Assembly: GCA_023417655.1 (NCBI GenBank) | Contig: JAEZFD010000060.1 | Location: 1-64,000 of the forward strand | Direction of reading: 5' to 3' | Source: Planctomycetota bacterium | Lineage (GTDB): Bacteria; Planctomycetota; Planctomycetia; Planctomycetales; Planctomycetaceae | DNA: 64,000 bases | Part shown: piece after piece, positions 42,793 to 51,888 of the stretch | Position numbering within the stretch: the first letter of the stretch is position 1 | Layout of the letters: each line of letters starts with the position of its first letter | Translations under genes and position numbers: made by a program | The notes under the pieces: generated by a model | Told to the model about the DNA's origin: nothing | Database searches by the model: none | Seen by the model: the letters and a program-made list of their open reading frames with translations, nothing else

Positions 42793-42828
42793 GGCCAGCG
42801 AAGGGCAGGGGGGCAGAGAAGAGTTGAA

Positions 42829-42852
42829 GCCCCCCGATTAGAGTGCGGGGGC
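42829..42852 (+). other. GC-rich hairpin after DUF423
   Basis: GCCCCC (42829-42834) can pair with GGGGGC (42847-42852). There is no T-tract, so it is at best a weak terminator. The surrounding 405-bp gap (42793-43197) holds no gene; it also contains the hairpins at 43042 and 43167. Confidence 0.35.
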
Positions 42853-43031
42853 CACATCGTGCGCTGCAGGGAGATGTAACAGCCAATCCCCTGAAGCCGA
42901 CGACCGTTGCCAAGGCTCAATCCCGCGCCCCCGTACCGGGCCTCAGTGCGAACGCTTCAGTTCGTTTCACCGAACGGCGCTGCGTCCCCGTAGAGACCAA
43001 ACCCGTCAGGGCGGCCGCACATGCGTGATCA

Positions 43032-43068
43032 AACGCAAAACGCCGCCTGTTCAAACGAACGAGGCGGC
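43032..43068 (-). terminator. probable minus-strand terminator
   Basis: GCCGCCT (43042-43048) pairs with AGGCGGC (43062-43068), and the loop itself holds GTTC/GAAC. Read on the minus strand the stem is followed by GTTTTGCGTTT, a T-rich tail, which fits the end of the small lipoprotein gene transcript. Confidence 0.55.
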
Positions 43069-43166
43069 TGCGTCGCATTTCGGGGCGGCGAATGACCCAA
43101 TGAGGACTCTGACATCCAGGTCGGATGCGGGCGACCACAGAGAGAGTCGATCGGTCATCCTGTCAC

Positions 43167-43185
43167 CGGCCATAAAATGGCCGGC
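43167..43185. repeat. palindrome next to the small lipoprotein gene
   Basis: CCGGCCAT and ATGGCCGG flank a 3-nt AAA loop, about 15 nt past the stop of the minus-strand lipoprotein gene. No T-run follows, so the role is unclear. Confidence 0.4.
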
Positions 43186-43197
43186 CCGATGATAAGA

Positions 43198-43416
43198 TCA
43201 GATGACGCCCCCGTGAGTTCGATATGGGGTCTCGAGATCCGGCATATCCAGGAACCAGATTCGTTCCCAGATCTCCAGACACTGCCGGTAGTTTTCTGAC
43301 TGATAGATCATCTGCCGGACGCGATCATCCGGACTGGCGCTCCAGATGGGGATAATGCACCCGGATTGGATCGACAGGGCCGCTGTCATTGCGATCAACA
43401 GGAACAATTTCCGCAT
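43198..43416 (-). CDS. small planctomycete lipoprotein
   Basis: A 72-residue lipoprotein. The signal peptide MRKLFLLIAMTAALSIQSGC ends in a lipobox with Cys20 as lipid site. The rest is a short helix and the ending FLDMPDLETPYRTHGGVI, a conserved C-terminus that I recall from many very small planctomycete lipoproteins. The ATG at 43416 is chosen because GGAGGAG lies just upstream; a longer frame to 43479 has no signal at its start. Function unknown. Confidence 0.75.
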   Translation of the reverse strand: MRKLFLLIAMTAALSIQSGCIIPIWSASPDDRVRQMIYQSENYRQCLEIWERIWFLDMPDLETPYRTHGGVI

Positions 43417-43719
43417 CGGTCTCCTCCATGAGTCCGGGATCGCAGGAAGCACACCCAGAAACGCTCGTTTCCTGATCACCCTGAGCAGGAAAACGGCAGC
43501 CTGATTTGTGTCCTGATCAGCACCGAGTGACTTGGGCCGGAGTCTGCATTCAGCAGGACACCCGGTGAATCACATCGTTGCTTGCAAGGTTGCGTCGTGA
43601 GTGGGGGAAAATCATCCAGATCCGAGATGACCGACGGGAGCATGAATTTCTTCGTGCTGATCCGGTGAAGTCAAATCGCAATCAGGTCAGTTGGTCCCGT
43701 CCACCTCAACCCCGCAAAA

Positions 43720-44148
43720 TCACGGAGCAAAGGAGGTTGGACCTGAAGGAAAAGGCAGGTTCGACGATGGAGCGGATGAAGGGAGAGACGGCGGCTCCGA
43801 AGGAGCGGTGACATGAACTGCTTCTGGCTCGGAGGGTTGAGGAGGCGAGTTCTTGCGGGCGGCTTCTTCCTGCAGCTGCAAGACTCGTTCTTCCATCTCC
43901 TTACCGGGCTTGAATGTCACCACGAATTTTTCGGGCACATCAACCCGTTCCCCTGAACGAGGATTACGGGCCTTCCGCGCGGCTCGTTTCTTCACCTCAA
44001 AGACACCGAAATTCCGGAGTTCGATACGACTCTCCGTTACCAGGGTGTCAATGATGGCTTCAAACGTCTTCTGAACGATTTCCTTCGTTTTGAGCTGCGT
44101 CAGACCACACTCTTCGGAGATCGTTTTGACGATTTCTTTCTTGGTCAC
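43720..44148 (-). CDS. HU/IHF family DNA-binding protein with Pro/Ser-rich tail
   Basis: A 142-residue nucleoid protein. The HU/IHF fold covers about residues 1-90: TKKEIVKTISEECGLTQLKT, LVTESRIELRNFGVFEVK, the DNA-intercalating arm ARKARNPRSGERVDVPEKF and VVTFKPGKEMEERV. The RNPRSGE arm is typical. After residue 95 comes a Pro/Ser-rich tail of about 45 residues that ordinary HU lacks. The GTG at 44148 (with GGGAG about 9 nt upstream) fits the usual HU start; an ATG at 44202 would add 18 residues that HU proteins do not have. Confidence 0.88.
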   Translation of the reverse strand: MTKKEIVKTISEECGLTQLKTKEIVQKTFEAIIDTLVTESRIELRNFGVFEVKKRAARKARNPRSGERVDVPEKFVVTFKPGKEMEERVLQLQEEAARKNSPPQPSEPEAVHVTAPSEPPSLPSSAPSSNLPFPSGPTSFAP

Positions 44149-44665
44149 GATTGGCCACTCCCGGCTATATTCTGACGTTTCAGTGCTGTCGACTGTTCTC
44201 ACAGTCTTTGACTCAAGTGTAAATACTACAGCAACTTACTGTCAAGTAGCGGGAAAGTGAAGTGATCGGACCTCGAGTGAGTGCGGAACTGAACGAAACT
44301 CAATGTTGTCATCGTCATTGCACAGGCGGTAAATGAGTTCAATTCGCGAAAATCGACAGAGTTTTTCCAGTTTGCTGAATCGGAACAGCTCAACACTTGC
44401 TTTTCTCCCGCTGGATTCCCCTAGAAACATGCTGCTTTTTATGCGGCCGAGCACCTTGCCGGATCTCTTCGCATGGGGCGATAAAGCGACCAGTGAATGC
44501 CAGAGCTAACGAAGAAATTCGGCTGTATTGAAGTAGGTTGTGACTCCAGAGAGGGCGAGGCAATGAAAAAGGGGCCCATTCACACTCCGGTGAATGGACC
44601 CCTTGGGAGATCAACATATTGGGTCGCGGGGATGATCGAAGTCTAATCCCTCCAACTCCGATGAC
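44149..44665. other. 517-bp gap between HU and DUF1559
   Basis: No gene with coding character was found. It contains the HU promoter at its left side and, at its right, the terminator of the DUF1559 gene. Confidence 0.4.
44566..44604 (-). terminator. intrinsic terminator of the second DUF1559 gene
   Basis: AAGGGG plus CCATTCAC (44569-44583) pairs with GTGAATGG plus CCCCTT (44590-44604), with one mismatch. On the minus strand the stem ends in a T-run. It lies about 60 nt past the DUF1559 stop. Confidence 0.85.
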
Positions 44666-45766
44666 TTAGAACTCGCCAACGACTTCGGCGCCAGCCTTGG
44701 TTCCGAGTGCTCCCCAGGTTCCGAACGGGCTCTGGCTTGGCAGCGCGTTGTAAGCTGGGTTGGCGCTCAGATTTCCAGCGTCAATGTTTTCGGAAATGAA
44801 CCGGACAGATCCGTCGGCCATGACCACCTGAATACCGCCAGTGTGAGCGCTTCCAGCGGTGTGGAAGCCGTCCCGGGAGTCGCCGGTATTACCAGTGAAG
44901 TTACAGGAAGGGCCATTCGGGGGAACGATTGTGTTGAAGCTGGAGCTGTCTGCTCCCCCTTCTGCCCAACGCAACCCAATTCGTGGCGAAACGGTCACGT
45001 TGGCGTTGTACTGGCCGTTGCTTGTGATTGCCCGGCACTCATTGGCCGTAGCATAACCTGTGTCCTGAGCCATGTTTCCGAAGTCGCGGTTGTTCCCGGG
45101 TGTCTTCCGCTCGGCCATCATAATGGTGTTGCTCGTCCCGTCGGTGATGGCGGAGATACGAACGCTCGACTGGTAGCCGAAGATTCCGCGAGGCCGACGA
45201 GCGTAACCGAGGCGGGTAGCGTCGCCATCCCCCACGGCTCCGACGTGAACCGAGTCACCGCTGTTGAACATGTAGTTTCGGCGACCGAAGTTGTCATTGT
45301 TGCCGATGTGCTCAGTCGCACTCGGGCAGAGCATGACTGGCAGACGCTGACGATATGGAGGGTAGCTCCCACTCCAAGGAGCCGGTCCCATCGCCGGGAA
45401 GGTCGTTCCATTGACGGTCAGGGGTGAAGAAATCTGATTGAACAGGGGAGCCTGATCCAGGTAAGGGAGCAGGCCGACAACACCGCTCAGGCGGTTGCCG
45501 TTTCCGTTCGGATCAGCTGCAGATGTTCCCCCACGGGCGTATGGGAACACGCCGTGAGTGTCCAGGTAGTTGTGCAGTGCGAGGCCGAACTGCTTCAGGT
45601 TGTTTTTGCACTGCGAGCGGCGGGCTGCTTCACGTGCCTGCTGCACGGCAGGAAGAAGCAGAGCGATCAAAACTGCAATGATCGCGATCACGACCAGCAG
45701 TTCGATCAGAGTAAAACCAGAGCGGCGGAGGCCACGGGCTGAGGCGCGATCAGGGACGCGAGGCAT
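44666..45766 (-). CDS. DUF1559 domain protein with prepilin-type N-terminus
   Basis: A 366-residue paralogue of the proteins at 35277 and 54070. The prepilin signal GLRRSGFTLIELLVVI is followed by the hydrophobic helix and REAARRSQCKNNLKQFGLA. Domain landmarks are YLDQAPLFNQI, ITDGTSNTIMMAERK and GGIQVVMADGSVRFISENI. The ATG at 45766 has AAGGA 7 nt upstream and is preferred over ATGs at 45784 and 45781. Unlike the other two copies it has no lipoprotein gene downstream; a strong terminator follows. Confidence 0.93.
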   Translation of the reverse strand: MPRVPDRASARGLRRSGFTLIELLVVIAIIAVLIALLLPAVQQAREAARRSQCKNNLKQFGLALHNYLDTHGVFPYARGGTSAADPNGNGNRLSGVVGLLPYLDQAPLFNQISSPLTVNGTTFPAMGPAPWSGSYPPYRQRLPVMLCPSATEHIGNNDNFGRRNYMFNSGDSVHVGAVGDGDATRLGYARRPRGIFGYQSSVRISAITDGTSNTIMMAERKTPGNNRDFGNMAQDTGYATANECRAITSNGQYNANVTVSPRIGLRWAEGGADSSSFNTIVPPNGPSCNFTGNTGDSRDGFHTAGSAHTGGIQVVMADGSVRFISENIDAGNLSANPAYNALPSQSPFGTWGALGTKAGAEVVGEF

Positions 45767-46506
45767 TCTACTGTCCTTCATCATGATGGAAATTCGGCCG
45801 ACGCAACGACATCAGGCCAGATGGATTTCTGTGGATTCCATGGTGGTTTGCTAGCTGGCCTCAGGGGCGAACCAGAGCGGCAGTCACCGCTCGTTTCCCT
45901 CGACCAGGAGCATGGACCACGGAGGGGCAAACTCGTGCAAGAACCTACAGCAAGGTGACGGGACTGAACCGCCTGACCCCTCCAGGACAATTGCTGGCGT
46001 TGCCGAGTCTGAACCGGACGGCACTGCTCTTAACGGTCGGTCGGCACGCCGCCGACAGTCAGAGAAGTAAATTCGTATGCGAAGTATTTGTGAATGGGCG
46101 CAAACCGTCAACCCATTCTCCTGCCGACATCTTCCGCAGCCTCTTGTGAAATTGACGAGACCGAGTGTAAGTGCCTGAAAAAGAACAGGTTAAGAAAGTT
46201 TATCGTGATGCTGATTGTTTAAGTGACGCCTGCCGGGTTGCTCCCGTTTGCTTGCGGCTTTCATACGTTGACATTGTAGAGGGAAGTATCGGATCGGCAA
46301 CGAATAAAATGATTCGTACGGGATCGATACCAATGGGTTGGACCCGACGACGCCCGCAAATCAATCAAGGAGGTGCGGGATTCGGCGTCTTTGAAGAGTG
46401 GCTCAGAAGGAGGCGCAACACGTCGAAGACAGTTCGCGATTTGGCAGCCTGCGATGTCCTGACTCGCTGTGAGCTGAAGTGCTGTCAGGTGGAAAGCGCT
46501 GGGAGA
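45767..46506. other. 740-bp region without a clear gene
   Basis: Between the DUF1559 start and the end of the receiver-HATPase gene. Short plus-strand frames exist but lack family similarity and run into antisense of the next gene. The DUF1559 promoter must lie at its left. No repeat was recognised. Confidence 0.4.
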
Positions 46507-47421
46507 TCAGGCGCTAGCGGCGATGCCTCGCCGGGAGAGTTTCAACATCGTGACTTCGTTGCCACGTTCGTTGTAGATGACTTCATCCATGAATGTCCGC
46601 ATGAGAAGCAGTCCCCGTCCACAGGGACGCTCGAGATTGCACGGATCGCGTGGGTCGGGAAGCAAGCCTGGATTGAAGCCCGGGCCTTCGTCGCGAACGA
46701 TATACTGCAGGCCGTCGGAATCGATCCGGATCTGGACGTGAATCCGACGTTCTCGATAGGGCGAGAGCTGGAGGCGTTGACGGGCGAGCTCATAGAACCG
46801 GAGATGGTCGATTTCCCGCAAGTCGCTGCTGACTTCCAGATTGCCGTGATAGGCGGCGTTCAGCAAGGCTTCTTCGAGTGCGACGCCGGTCCGCAGGCGG
46901 TCGTTCTCGTTGAGCAGGTCCATGTCCCGGAGAATTCCCTGCACATACGCGACGAGTGAGGTAAGCAGTGTTGGATCGTTCGCCAGTTCGAACTGACATT
47001 CCATGGAATCCATGTAATGCAGCAGGTCACGTTTCGTGCGGCGTTCGCCAGCCAGCGTGAGGACCTGTCGAACGGTCTGAGTGAGCAGGGAAGCCAGTTT
47101 GGATTTCGGGACATAGCTGGAGGCTCCCTGCTGCAGGGCCTCGACGGCAATGGTCTCACTTCCCTGAGCGGTCATCAGAACCACCGGGACGAGAGGGAAC
47201 TCTCGTTGAACTTCCCGGACCAGATCGAGGCCGTTCATCTCCGGCATCTGCAGGTCAGTGACGATGACATCTGGGAGAGCTTTATCGGAACTCTGGACGC
47301 GGTTCCAAGCCTGACGGCCGTCACTGGCGAATTCGACTTCCCAACCTGTGTCGCGCTGCAACAGGCCGGCGGCGATCTTTTGATCCATCACCGAATCGTC
47401 GACCACCAGAATCTTGACCAT
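46507..47421 (-). CDS. response regulator fused to an RsbW-like HATPase domain
   Basis: A 304-residue soluble signalling protein. The receiver domain (1-120) has VVDDS, the phospho-acceptor Asp56 in VTDLQMP, Thr in VLMTAQG and Lys106 in VPKSK. A linker leads to a GHKL ATPase domain of the anti-sigma/RsbW kind: N-box EEALLNAAYHGN (183-194), G1 box DEGPGF (244-249) and GRGLLLMRTFMDE (268-280). The combination suggests that phosphorylation of the receiver switches a serine kinase or partner-switching activity. No anti-sigma antagonist, phosphatase or sigma factor gene is adjacent, so the partners are unknown. Confidence 0.88.
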   Translation of the reverse strand: MVKILVVDDSVMDQKIAAGLLQRDTGWEVEFASDGRQAWNRVQSSDKALPDVIVTDLQMPEMNGLDLVREVQREFPLVPVVLMTAQGSETIAVEALQQGASSYVPKSKLASLLTQTVRQVLTLAGERRTKRDLLHYMDSMECQFELANDPTLLTSLVAYVQGILRDMDLLNENDRLRTGVALEEALLNAAYHGNLEVSSDLREIDHLRFYELARQRLQLSPYRERRIHVQIRIDSDGLQYIVRDEGPGFNPGLLPDPRDPCNLERPCGRGLLLMRTFMDEVIYNERGNEVTMLKLSRRGIAASA

Positions 47422-47634
47422 GGACGCCTCAGCCCGAACAGAACCGATCGTGACATCAGGAGTTCAGAGTAATTGTCCATCCCTGGAATTCAAAGGAACC
47501 GATTGCCGGTCGAGGCCAAGACATCCATCTCGTTGAGGCGACTCGCAGCACTCACATTTGTCGTCACTGATCCCCACATTCACGGGGGACTCGCAGGCGT
47601 TTTGCACAACCTGCCAGCGGCTGGGCGTTGGCAA

Positions 47635-48126
47635 TCAGGACGGGGTGACGACCTGGGTTTCAGGCCCGCGAATGGGAACCTGTCGGCGAGGAATATCCGC
47701 CCGCTTCGCCAGATGAATTGTCAACACGCCATCTTTCAGGGTGGCATCCACTTTAGAGTCATCGACAGGGCAGGGGAGCGGAATTGATCGCGTAAAGTTG
47801 GAAAAACGTCGTTCTTCACGATGCACTCGCCGCTGATCCGGTTGGGAGGAAGATTCGACTGCGCGCTTGCCGGAAATGACGAGTAGATCTCCCGTTAGTT
47901 CGACGGTGATTTCATGGTTCTGCCAGCCGGGGACATCGGCGGTAATCTCCAGCACTTCAGGAAGCTCAATGACATCAATGCGAGGAACGGCGCCGCGAAG
48001 ATGCGGAGCGGCCTCGCCCAGAAATGTCTCCACGAGTTCGCCGACTTCCTGTTTCAGTCCGCCGAATGATGGAGTGGTGATCCACGGACGAAACAACCGA
48101 TCTCGCATGGAAGATGATTCAGACAT
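47635..48126 (-). CDS. Hsp20/alpha-crystallin family small heat-shock protein
   Basis: A 163-residue small chaperone that holds unfolding proteins. The N-terminal arm (MSESSSMRDRLF) precedes the alpha-crystallin domain: PRIDVIELPEVLEITADVPG, ITVELTGDLLVISGKRAVES, EERRFSNFTRSIPLPCPVD, DATLKDGVLTIHLAK. The short C-terminal extension contains the anchoring-type motif RQVPIRG. The ATG at 48126 has AGGG about 7 nt upstream; the frame continues to 48375 without family similarity. No CIRCE element was seen upstream. Confidence 0.92.
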   Translation of the reverse strand: MSESSSMRDRLFRPWITTPSFGGLKQEVGELVETFLGEAAPHLRGAVPRIDVIELPEVLEITADVPGWQNHEITVELTGDLLVISGKRAVESSSQPDQRRVHREERRFSNFTRSIPLPCPVDDSKVDATLKDGVLTIHLAKRADIPRRQVPIRGPETQVVTPS

Positions 48127-48493
48127 TGCATTCCCTGTCAGAGAGAACTGATCTTGCCTCTCATTATCATAAGCCCCTGAGGAGCGGGATGAAACAGGGG
48201 GAATAACAGCATTTTCTGAATTCCTTGGGGGAATCCAGTCGCTCTTGTTCAGCGGAACATGTCCATTTTGCGAGAGATTCAAGTTGTGAGGGGGCGATTG
48301 CAGGAAATCGAGTCGAGTACGCTTGATTCTGTCGGCAGCACCTCCAAAAATCATTGATTCGATTTCTCCCGGCAAACGGAGTGCGGTGACGCATTACCGG
48401 ATTGCCATGTGTCACTTCCCTCATGGCGAGCGGTCCTTACCGCAGTCGCCCTGTTCCGGCCCGATGAATGGGCCATGCGATTCAGGCAATTCC
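48127..48493. other. 367-bp divergent intergenic region
   Basis: It separates the divergent hsp20 and aminotransferase genes and should hold both promoters. No CIRCE inverted repeat, other operator or repeat was recognised. Confidence 0.4.
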
Positions 48494-49690
48494 ATGCAGC
48501 TCTCTTCTGTCGTTCAGGCTCTGAAACCTTCCGCTACGATTGCCGCCGCAGCCAAGGCCAAGGAACTCAAATCCACCGGCGTTCATGTCCATGAATTCAC
48601 GCTCGGGGAGCCCGATTTCCCGACTCCTCGTCACATCTGCGAAGCTGCTAAAGCCGCAATGGACGCCGGGCACACTCACTATACGCCTGCGACCGGGATT
48701 CCCGAGCTGAAGAAGGCTGTCGTTGACGCTTACAAGCGCGACTACGGTCTCTCGTATGAGCCGGGACAGGTGATCATCAGTAACGGAGCCAAGCATGCGA
48801 TTCATAACGTGATCGCCTCGCTGTGCGGACCGGGTGATGAAGTGATCATTCCGACCCCTTACTGGGTCAGTTACAGCGCACTGGTGGAACTGACCGGGGC
48901 AACTGCTGTTCTGGTTCCGACCACTCAGGAAAGTGGTTTCTGTCTGAGTGCCGAGCAGTTTGAGAAAGCAATCACCAGTAAGACCAAACTGCTGATGCTC
49001 AATAATCCCTGCAACCCGACAGGGTCGTCATACCCCGTCGAGACATTGGAAGCACTCGCCCGCGTTGCTGTGAAGCACAAGATCCCGGTTCTGTCTGACG
49101 AGATCTATGAGAAGCTGCTGTACGGCGGAGCCCAGTTCCGTTCGTTCGCTTCCCTTGGCGAAGACGTGAAGGCCCTGACGATTACTGTCAGCGGAGTCAG
49201 TAAGGCCTATGCCATGACCGGCTGGCGAATCGGCTGGACGATCGCCCCAATGGCTTTGACAAAGGGAATGAGCAATCTGCAGAGCCAGCAGACTTCCAAC
49301 CCTTGCAGCATCAGCCAGTATGCTGCGGTCGAAGCCCTCAACGGTTCGCAGGATTGCATCACGGAGATGGTCGCTGAGTTTTCGAAGCGTCGCGATTACG
49401 TCGTGAAGCGATTGCGGGCGATTCCGGGTCTCGATTTTGCTGATCCGACCGGAGCCTTCTACGCATTTTTCAATGTGAGCAGCTACTTCGGTAAAACGCT
49501 GCCAGGCGGCGGTGTCGCAAAGAACTCGACCGAGTTCTGCGATCAGCTCTTGAGTGTCGCCCATGTGGCGACGGTGTCTGGTGACGATTTTGGGGCGCCG
49601 GGCTACGTTCGTCTCTCATTCGCAACGAGTCTGAAAGCTCTGGAAGCCGGGATCGACGCTCTTGAAGCCTTCCTCCGCGAAGCGAAGTAA
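48494..49690 (+). CDS. class I aspartate/aromatic aminotransferase (PLP-dependent)
   Basis: A 398-residue cytoplasmic enzyme of the aspartate aminotransferase Ib group. Motifs are THYTPATGIPELK, ISNGAKHAIHNV, NNPCNPTGSSY, the PLP-binding SDEIYEKLLYG (Asp202, Tyr205) and the Schiff-base lysine Lys237 in SGVSKAYAMTGWRIGW. GAPGYVRLSFATS near the end holds the substrate-carboxylate arginine. The likely reaction is glutamate-oxaloacetate transamination, though related enzymes accept prephenate. The ATG at 48494 is chosen because homology begins with MQLSSVVQALKPSAT. A terminator follows the gene. Confidence 0.93.
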   Translation: MQLSSVVQALKPSATIAAAAKAKELKSTGVHVHEFTLGEPDFPTPRHICEAAKAAMDAGHTHYTPATGIPELKKAVVDAYKRDYGLSYEPGQVIISNGAKHAIHNVIASLCGPGDEVIIPTPYWVSYSALVELTGATAVLVPTTQESGFCLSAEQFEKAITSKTKLLMLNNPCNPTGSSYPVETLEALARVAVKHKIPVLSDEIYEKLLYGGAQFRSFASLGEDVKALTITVSGVSKAYAMTGWRIGWTIAPMALTKGMSNLQSQQTSNPCSISQYAAVEALNGSQDCITEMVAEFSKRRDYVVKRLRAIPGLDFADPTGAFYAFFNVSSYFGKTLPGGGVAKNSTEFCDQLLSVAHVATVSGDDFGAPGYVRLSFATSLKALEAGIDALEAFLREAK

Positions 49691-49730
49691 GCGCGTGAGA
49701 AACACAGCAAGTTGATTTCAATGAGTTCCG

Positions 49731-49778
49731 AAAGGGGCCGCGTGGTGATTGCCGCGTGGGCCCCTTTCTTCTTACTCT
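49731..49778 (+). terminator. intrinsic terminator of the aminotransferase gene
   Basis: AAAGGGGCC (49731-49739) pairs with GGCCCCTTT (49759-49767) and a CTTCTTACTCTT tail follows. Because this lies inside the longest frame of the next gene, it supports a later start for that gene. Confidence 0.75.
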
Positions 49779-49824
49779 TGTGACGGTCAGCGGAAAGAGG
49801 ACACCCGGACGGAGTGAAACAGAC

Positions 49825-51582
49825 GTGACGTCGACTTCCCATTCCAGAGACGTCACACGCGCTCCCGGCAGCGCTGAGGCGGTCGGGCGTTCCGCGTTTC
49901 GTGACGTGATGTTCTACGCATTGCTGCTGCTGTGTGTGGTCGGTCTGCTCGCTGTGCACACGGCATGGTCGAAGACCGTGACCCATGATGAGCTCTGGCA
50001 CGTCCCGGTTGGATTACGGAATCTGCGTGACGGTCAATTTGACGTTGATCGACTGAATCCTCCTCTTGCGAGAATGTGGTCCGCTGTCCCGCTACTCATC
50101 ATGGGCGTCTCGACTGATCATGAGACATTCAACTCGGCAGCGGGGAAGAGGTTCGTCGAAGATCATCCGACCCGATTTCCGTTGTATTTCTTCGCGGCCC
50201 GATGTGCCCATCTTGTCTGGTGGATTGCAGGAGGATTGATTGTCACCGTCTGGACCTGGCAACTGCTCGGACGGGATTCCGCGTTGCTGGCGGTGTTGCT
50301 TTATGCCACCTGTCCGAATCTGCTGGCGCATGGAAGTGTGGTGACGCCGGATGCTCCGCTGATGTGTGCGTTCATGGCGACGCTGTATGTCTGCTGGAGG
50401 TGGTGCCTGAATCCGACTTGGGGCTGGGCAGTCTTATTAGGAATTCTGCTGGGAGTGACGCAAGGGGTGAAGTTCACCGGACTGCTGGCTTACCCACTGG
50501 TCGTGGCCGCAGTGCTCTGGGTTCTTGTCTTTCGCACGAACACCGCGAAATCACGATTCAATGTCGCGGGGCAGGGATTGTTGGCAGGTGTACTGAGTCT
50601 TGTTGTCCTCGCTGCCTGCTATGGCTTCCAAGGGAATCTTGTTCCTCTTAATCAGTATCAGTTCCGGGCGCAGGCAATGCAGTTCATGCAGTCGCTGTTC
50701 GCTTCGATTCCGTCGATTCGGGTTCCGTTTCCCTGCGATTACTTGCTGGGAATTGATGAGCAGCGATTCATCATGGAAAGTCCTCACCCAGTCTTTCTCG
50801 ACGGACAATGGAGTGTGACCGGGTTTCCTCACTATTACCTGATGATGTTGGTGTGGAAGATTCCGCACCTGCTGCAGGTGCTGTTTATCGCAGGGCTCGT
50901 TCGCTGGCTGTTCTTTGTTCGCCGACCCGGTCAGCGGAAAACATTACTGATCCTGCTGATTCCCATTCTGCTGGTGCTCATCGTTTCGAGTCGCGAAGGA
51001 ATGCAACTGGGAGTGCGATATGTGCTGCCGATCCTTCCATTATTCATCATGATTGCCAGTGCGTCGGCTGACTGGTGGGCACTGAGTTCCCGTCATTTCC
51101 GAGTCGCTTTGGGAATGATTCTGTGCGTGCTGGCTGTCTTTTCGTTGCGGTATCACCCGAGCCATCTCGCCTACTTCAATGAATTCGCTGGCGGGCCAAT
51201 TGGCGGAAGGTTTCATCTGCTCGATTCAAATCTCGACTGGGGACAGGACCTTCACCCTCTGTCGCAGGAACTGAAAGCCCGGGGCTGGAATGATGTCAGT
51301 CTGGCCTATTTCGGCACGGTTCCCCCTGAACTGCTAGGCTTCAAGTTCGAACTGCCTCCGTCGTGGCGGCCTCAGCCGGGGAGATACGCCGTCAGTGTGA
51401 ACTATGTCATGGGGCGTCCGCATGTGATCACGCAGGGCGACGGCGCGTCGCGAGGGACCGATTTCCAGGAATTCGGCTACTTCCGATTCTTTGAGCCGGT
51501 TCAGACCGTGGGGGGCTCAATCGATCTCTACGAATTGACGCCGGAGGACGTCACCCGCTGGCAGGCCGCTCAAATTCGTTGA
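49825..51582 (+). CDS. GT39-like membrane glycosyltransferase
   Basis: A 585-residue polytopic membrane protein, probably a lipid-linked-sugar-dependent glycosyltransferase of the ArnT/PMT-like (GT-C, family 39) superfamily. After a first membrane helix (VMFYALLLLCVVGLLAVHTA) comes the loop VTHDELWHVPVG with the expected acidic pair, then about ten more spans and NLDWGQDLHPLSQELKARGW in a long periplasmic C-terminal part. Donor and acceptor are unknown. The GTG at 49825 is chosen because GGAG lies about 8 nt upstream and the aminotransferase terminator covers the earlier in-frame GTG at 49756. Confidence 0.8.
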   Translation: MTSTSHSRDVTRAPGSAEAVGRSAFRDVMFYALLLLCVVGLLAVHTAWSKTVTHDELWHVPVGLRNLRDGQFDVDRLNPPLARMWSAVPLLIMGVSTDHETFNSAAGKRFVEDHPTRFPLYFFAARCAHLVWWIAGGLIVTVWTWQLLGRDSALLAVLLYATCPNLLAHGSVVTPDAPLMCAFMATLYVCWRWCLNPTWGWAVLLGILLGVTQGVKFTGLLAYPLVVAAVLWVLVFRTNTAKSRFNVAGQGLLAGVLSLVVLAACYGFQGNLVPLNQYQFRAQAMQFMQSLFASIPSIRVPFPCDYLLGIDEQRFIMESPHPVFLDGQWSVTGFPHYYLMMLVWKIPHLLQVLFIAGLVRWLFFVRRPGQRKTLLILLIPILLVLIVSSREGMQLGVRYVLPILPLFIMIASASADWWALSSRHFRVALGMILCVLAVFSLRYHPSHLAYFNEFAGGPIGGRFHLLDSNLDWGQDLHPLSQELKARGWNDVSLAYFGTVPPELLGFKFELPPSWRPQPGRYAVSVNYVMGRPHVITQGDGASRGTDFQEFGYFRFFEPVQTVGGSIDLYELTPEDVTRWQAAQIR

Positions 51583-51888
51583 ATGGATTCGGATCTCCTG
51601 CCGGGGAGCGGGGTTCCGTTCGGACGGCAAACCTCTCTTTACCAGTTTGTAAAAATGACCATACACTGCGGCCAACCCCGGGGCAGTGAGGTCGTTTTCA
51701 GCGATGTTGGCAGCAGTTTGCTTTTGAAGCAGCTCTGGCGACAGACATCCCGAGGGGCCTACGATGGAATCAGGCCTCTTCAGAAAACGCGGGCTGCCGG
51801 TCGGGTCTCACAGCGAATTTTAAATCCTCGCCTGAGACTCTGAACTCGTTGAGCATCGTGCTCAGAGACGCCTTAAAGGAGTGATGGC
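51583..51888. other. 306-bp intergenic region
   Basis: No gene was found. A small 6-bp hairpin (TGAGCA with TGCTCA, 51850-51864) lies shortly before AAAGGAG, the ribosome-binding site of the CvpA-family gene. Confidence 0.4.

Noticed and set aside
46171..46959. 262-residue plus-strand frame
   Set aside because: More than half is antisense to the receiver-HATPase gene, and the remainder has no signal, motif or ribosome-binding site.
48127..48493. CIRCE heat-shock operator upstream of the Hsp20 gene
   Set aside because: No TTAGCACTC/GAGTGCTAA pair is present.
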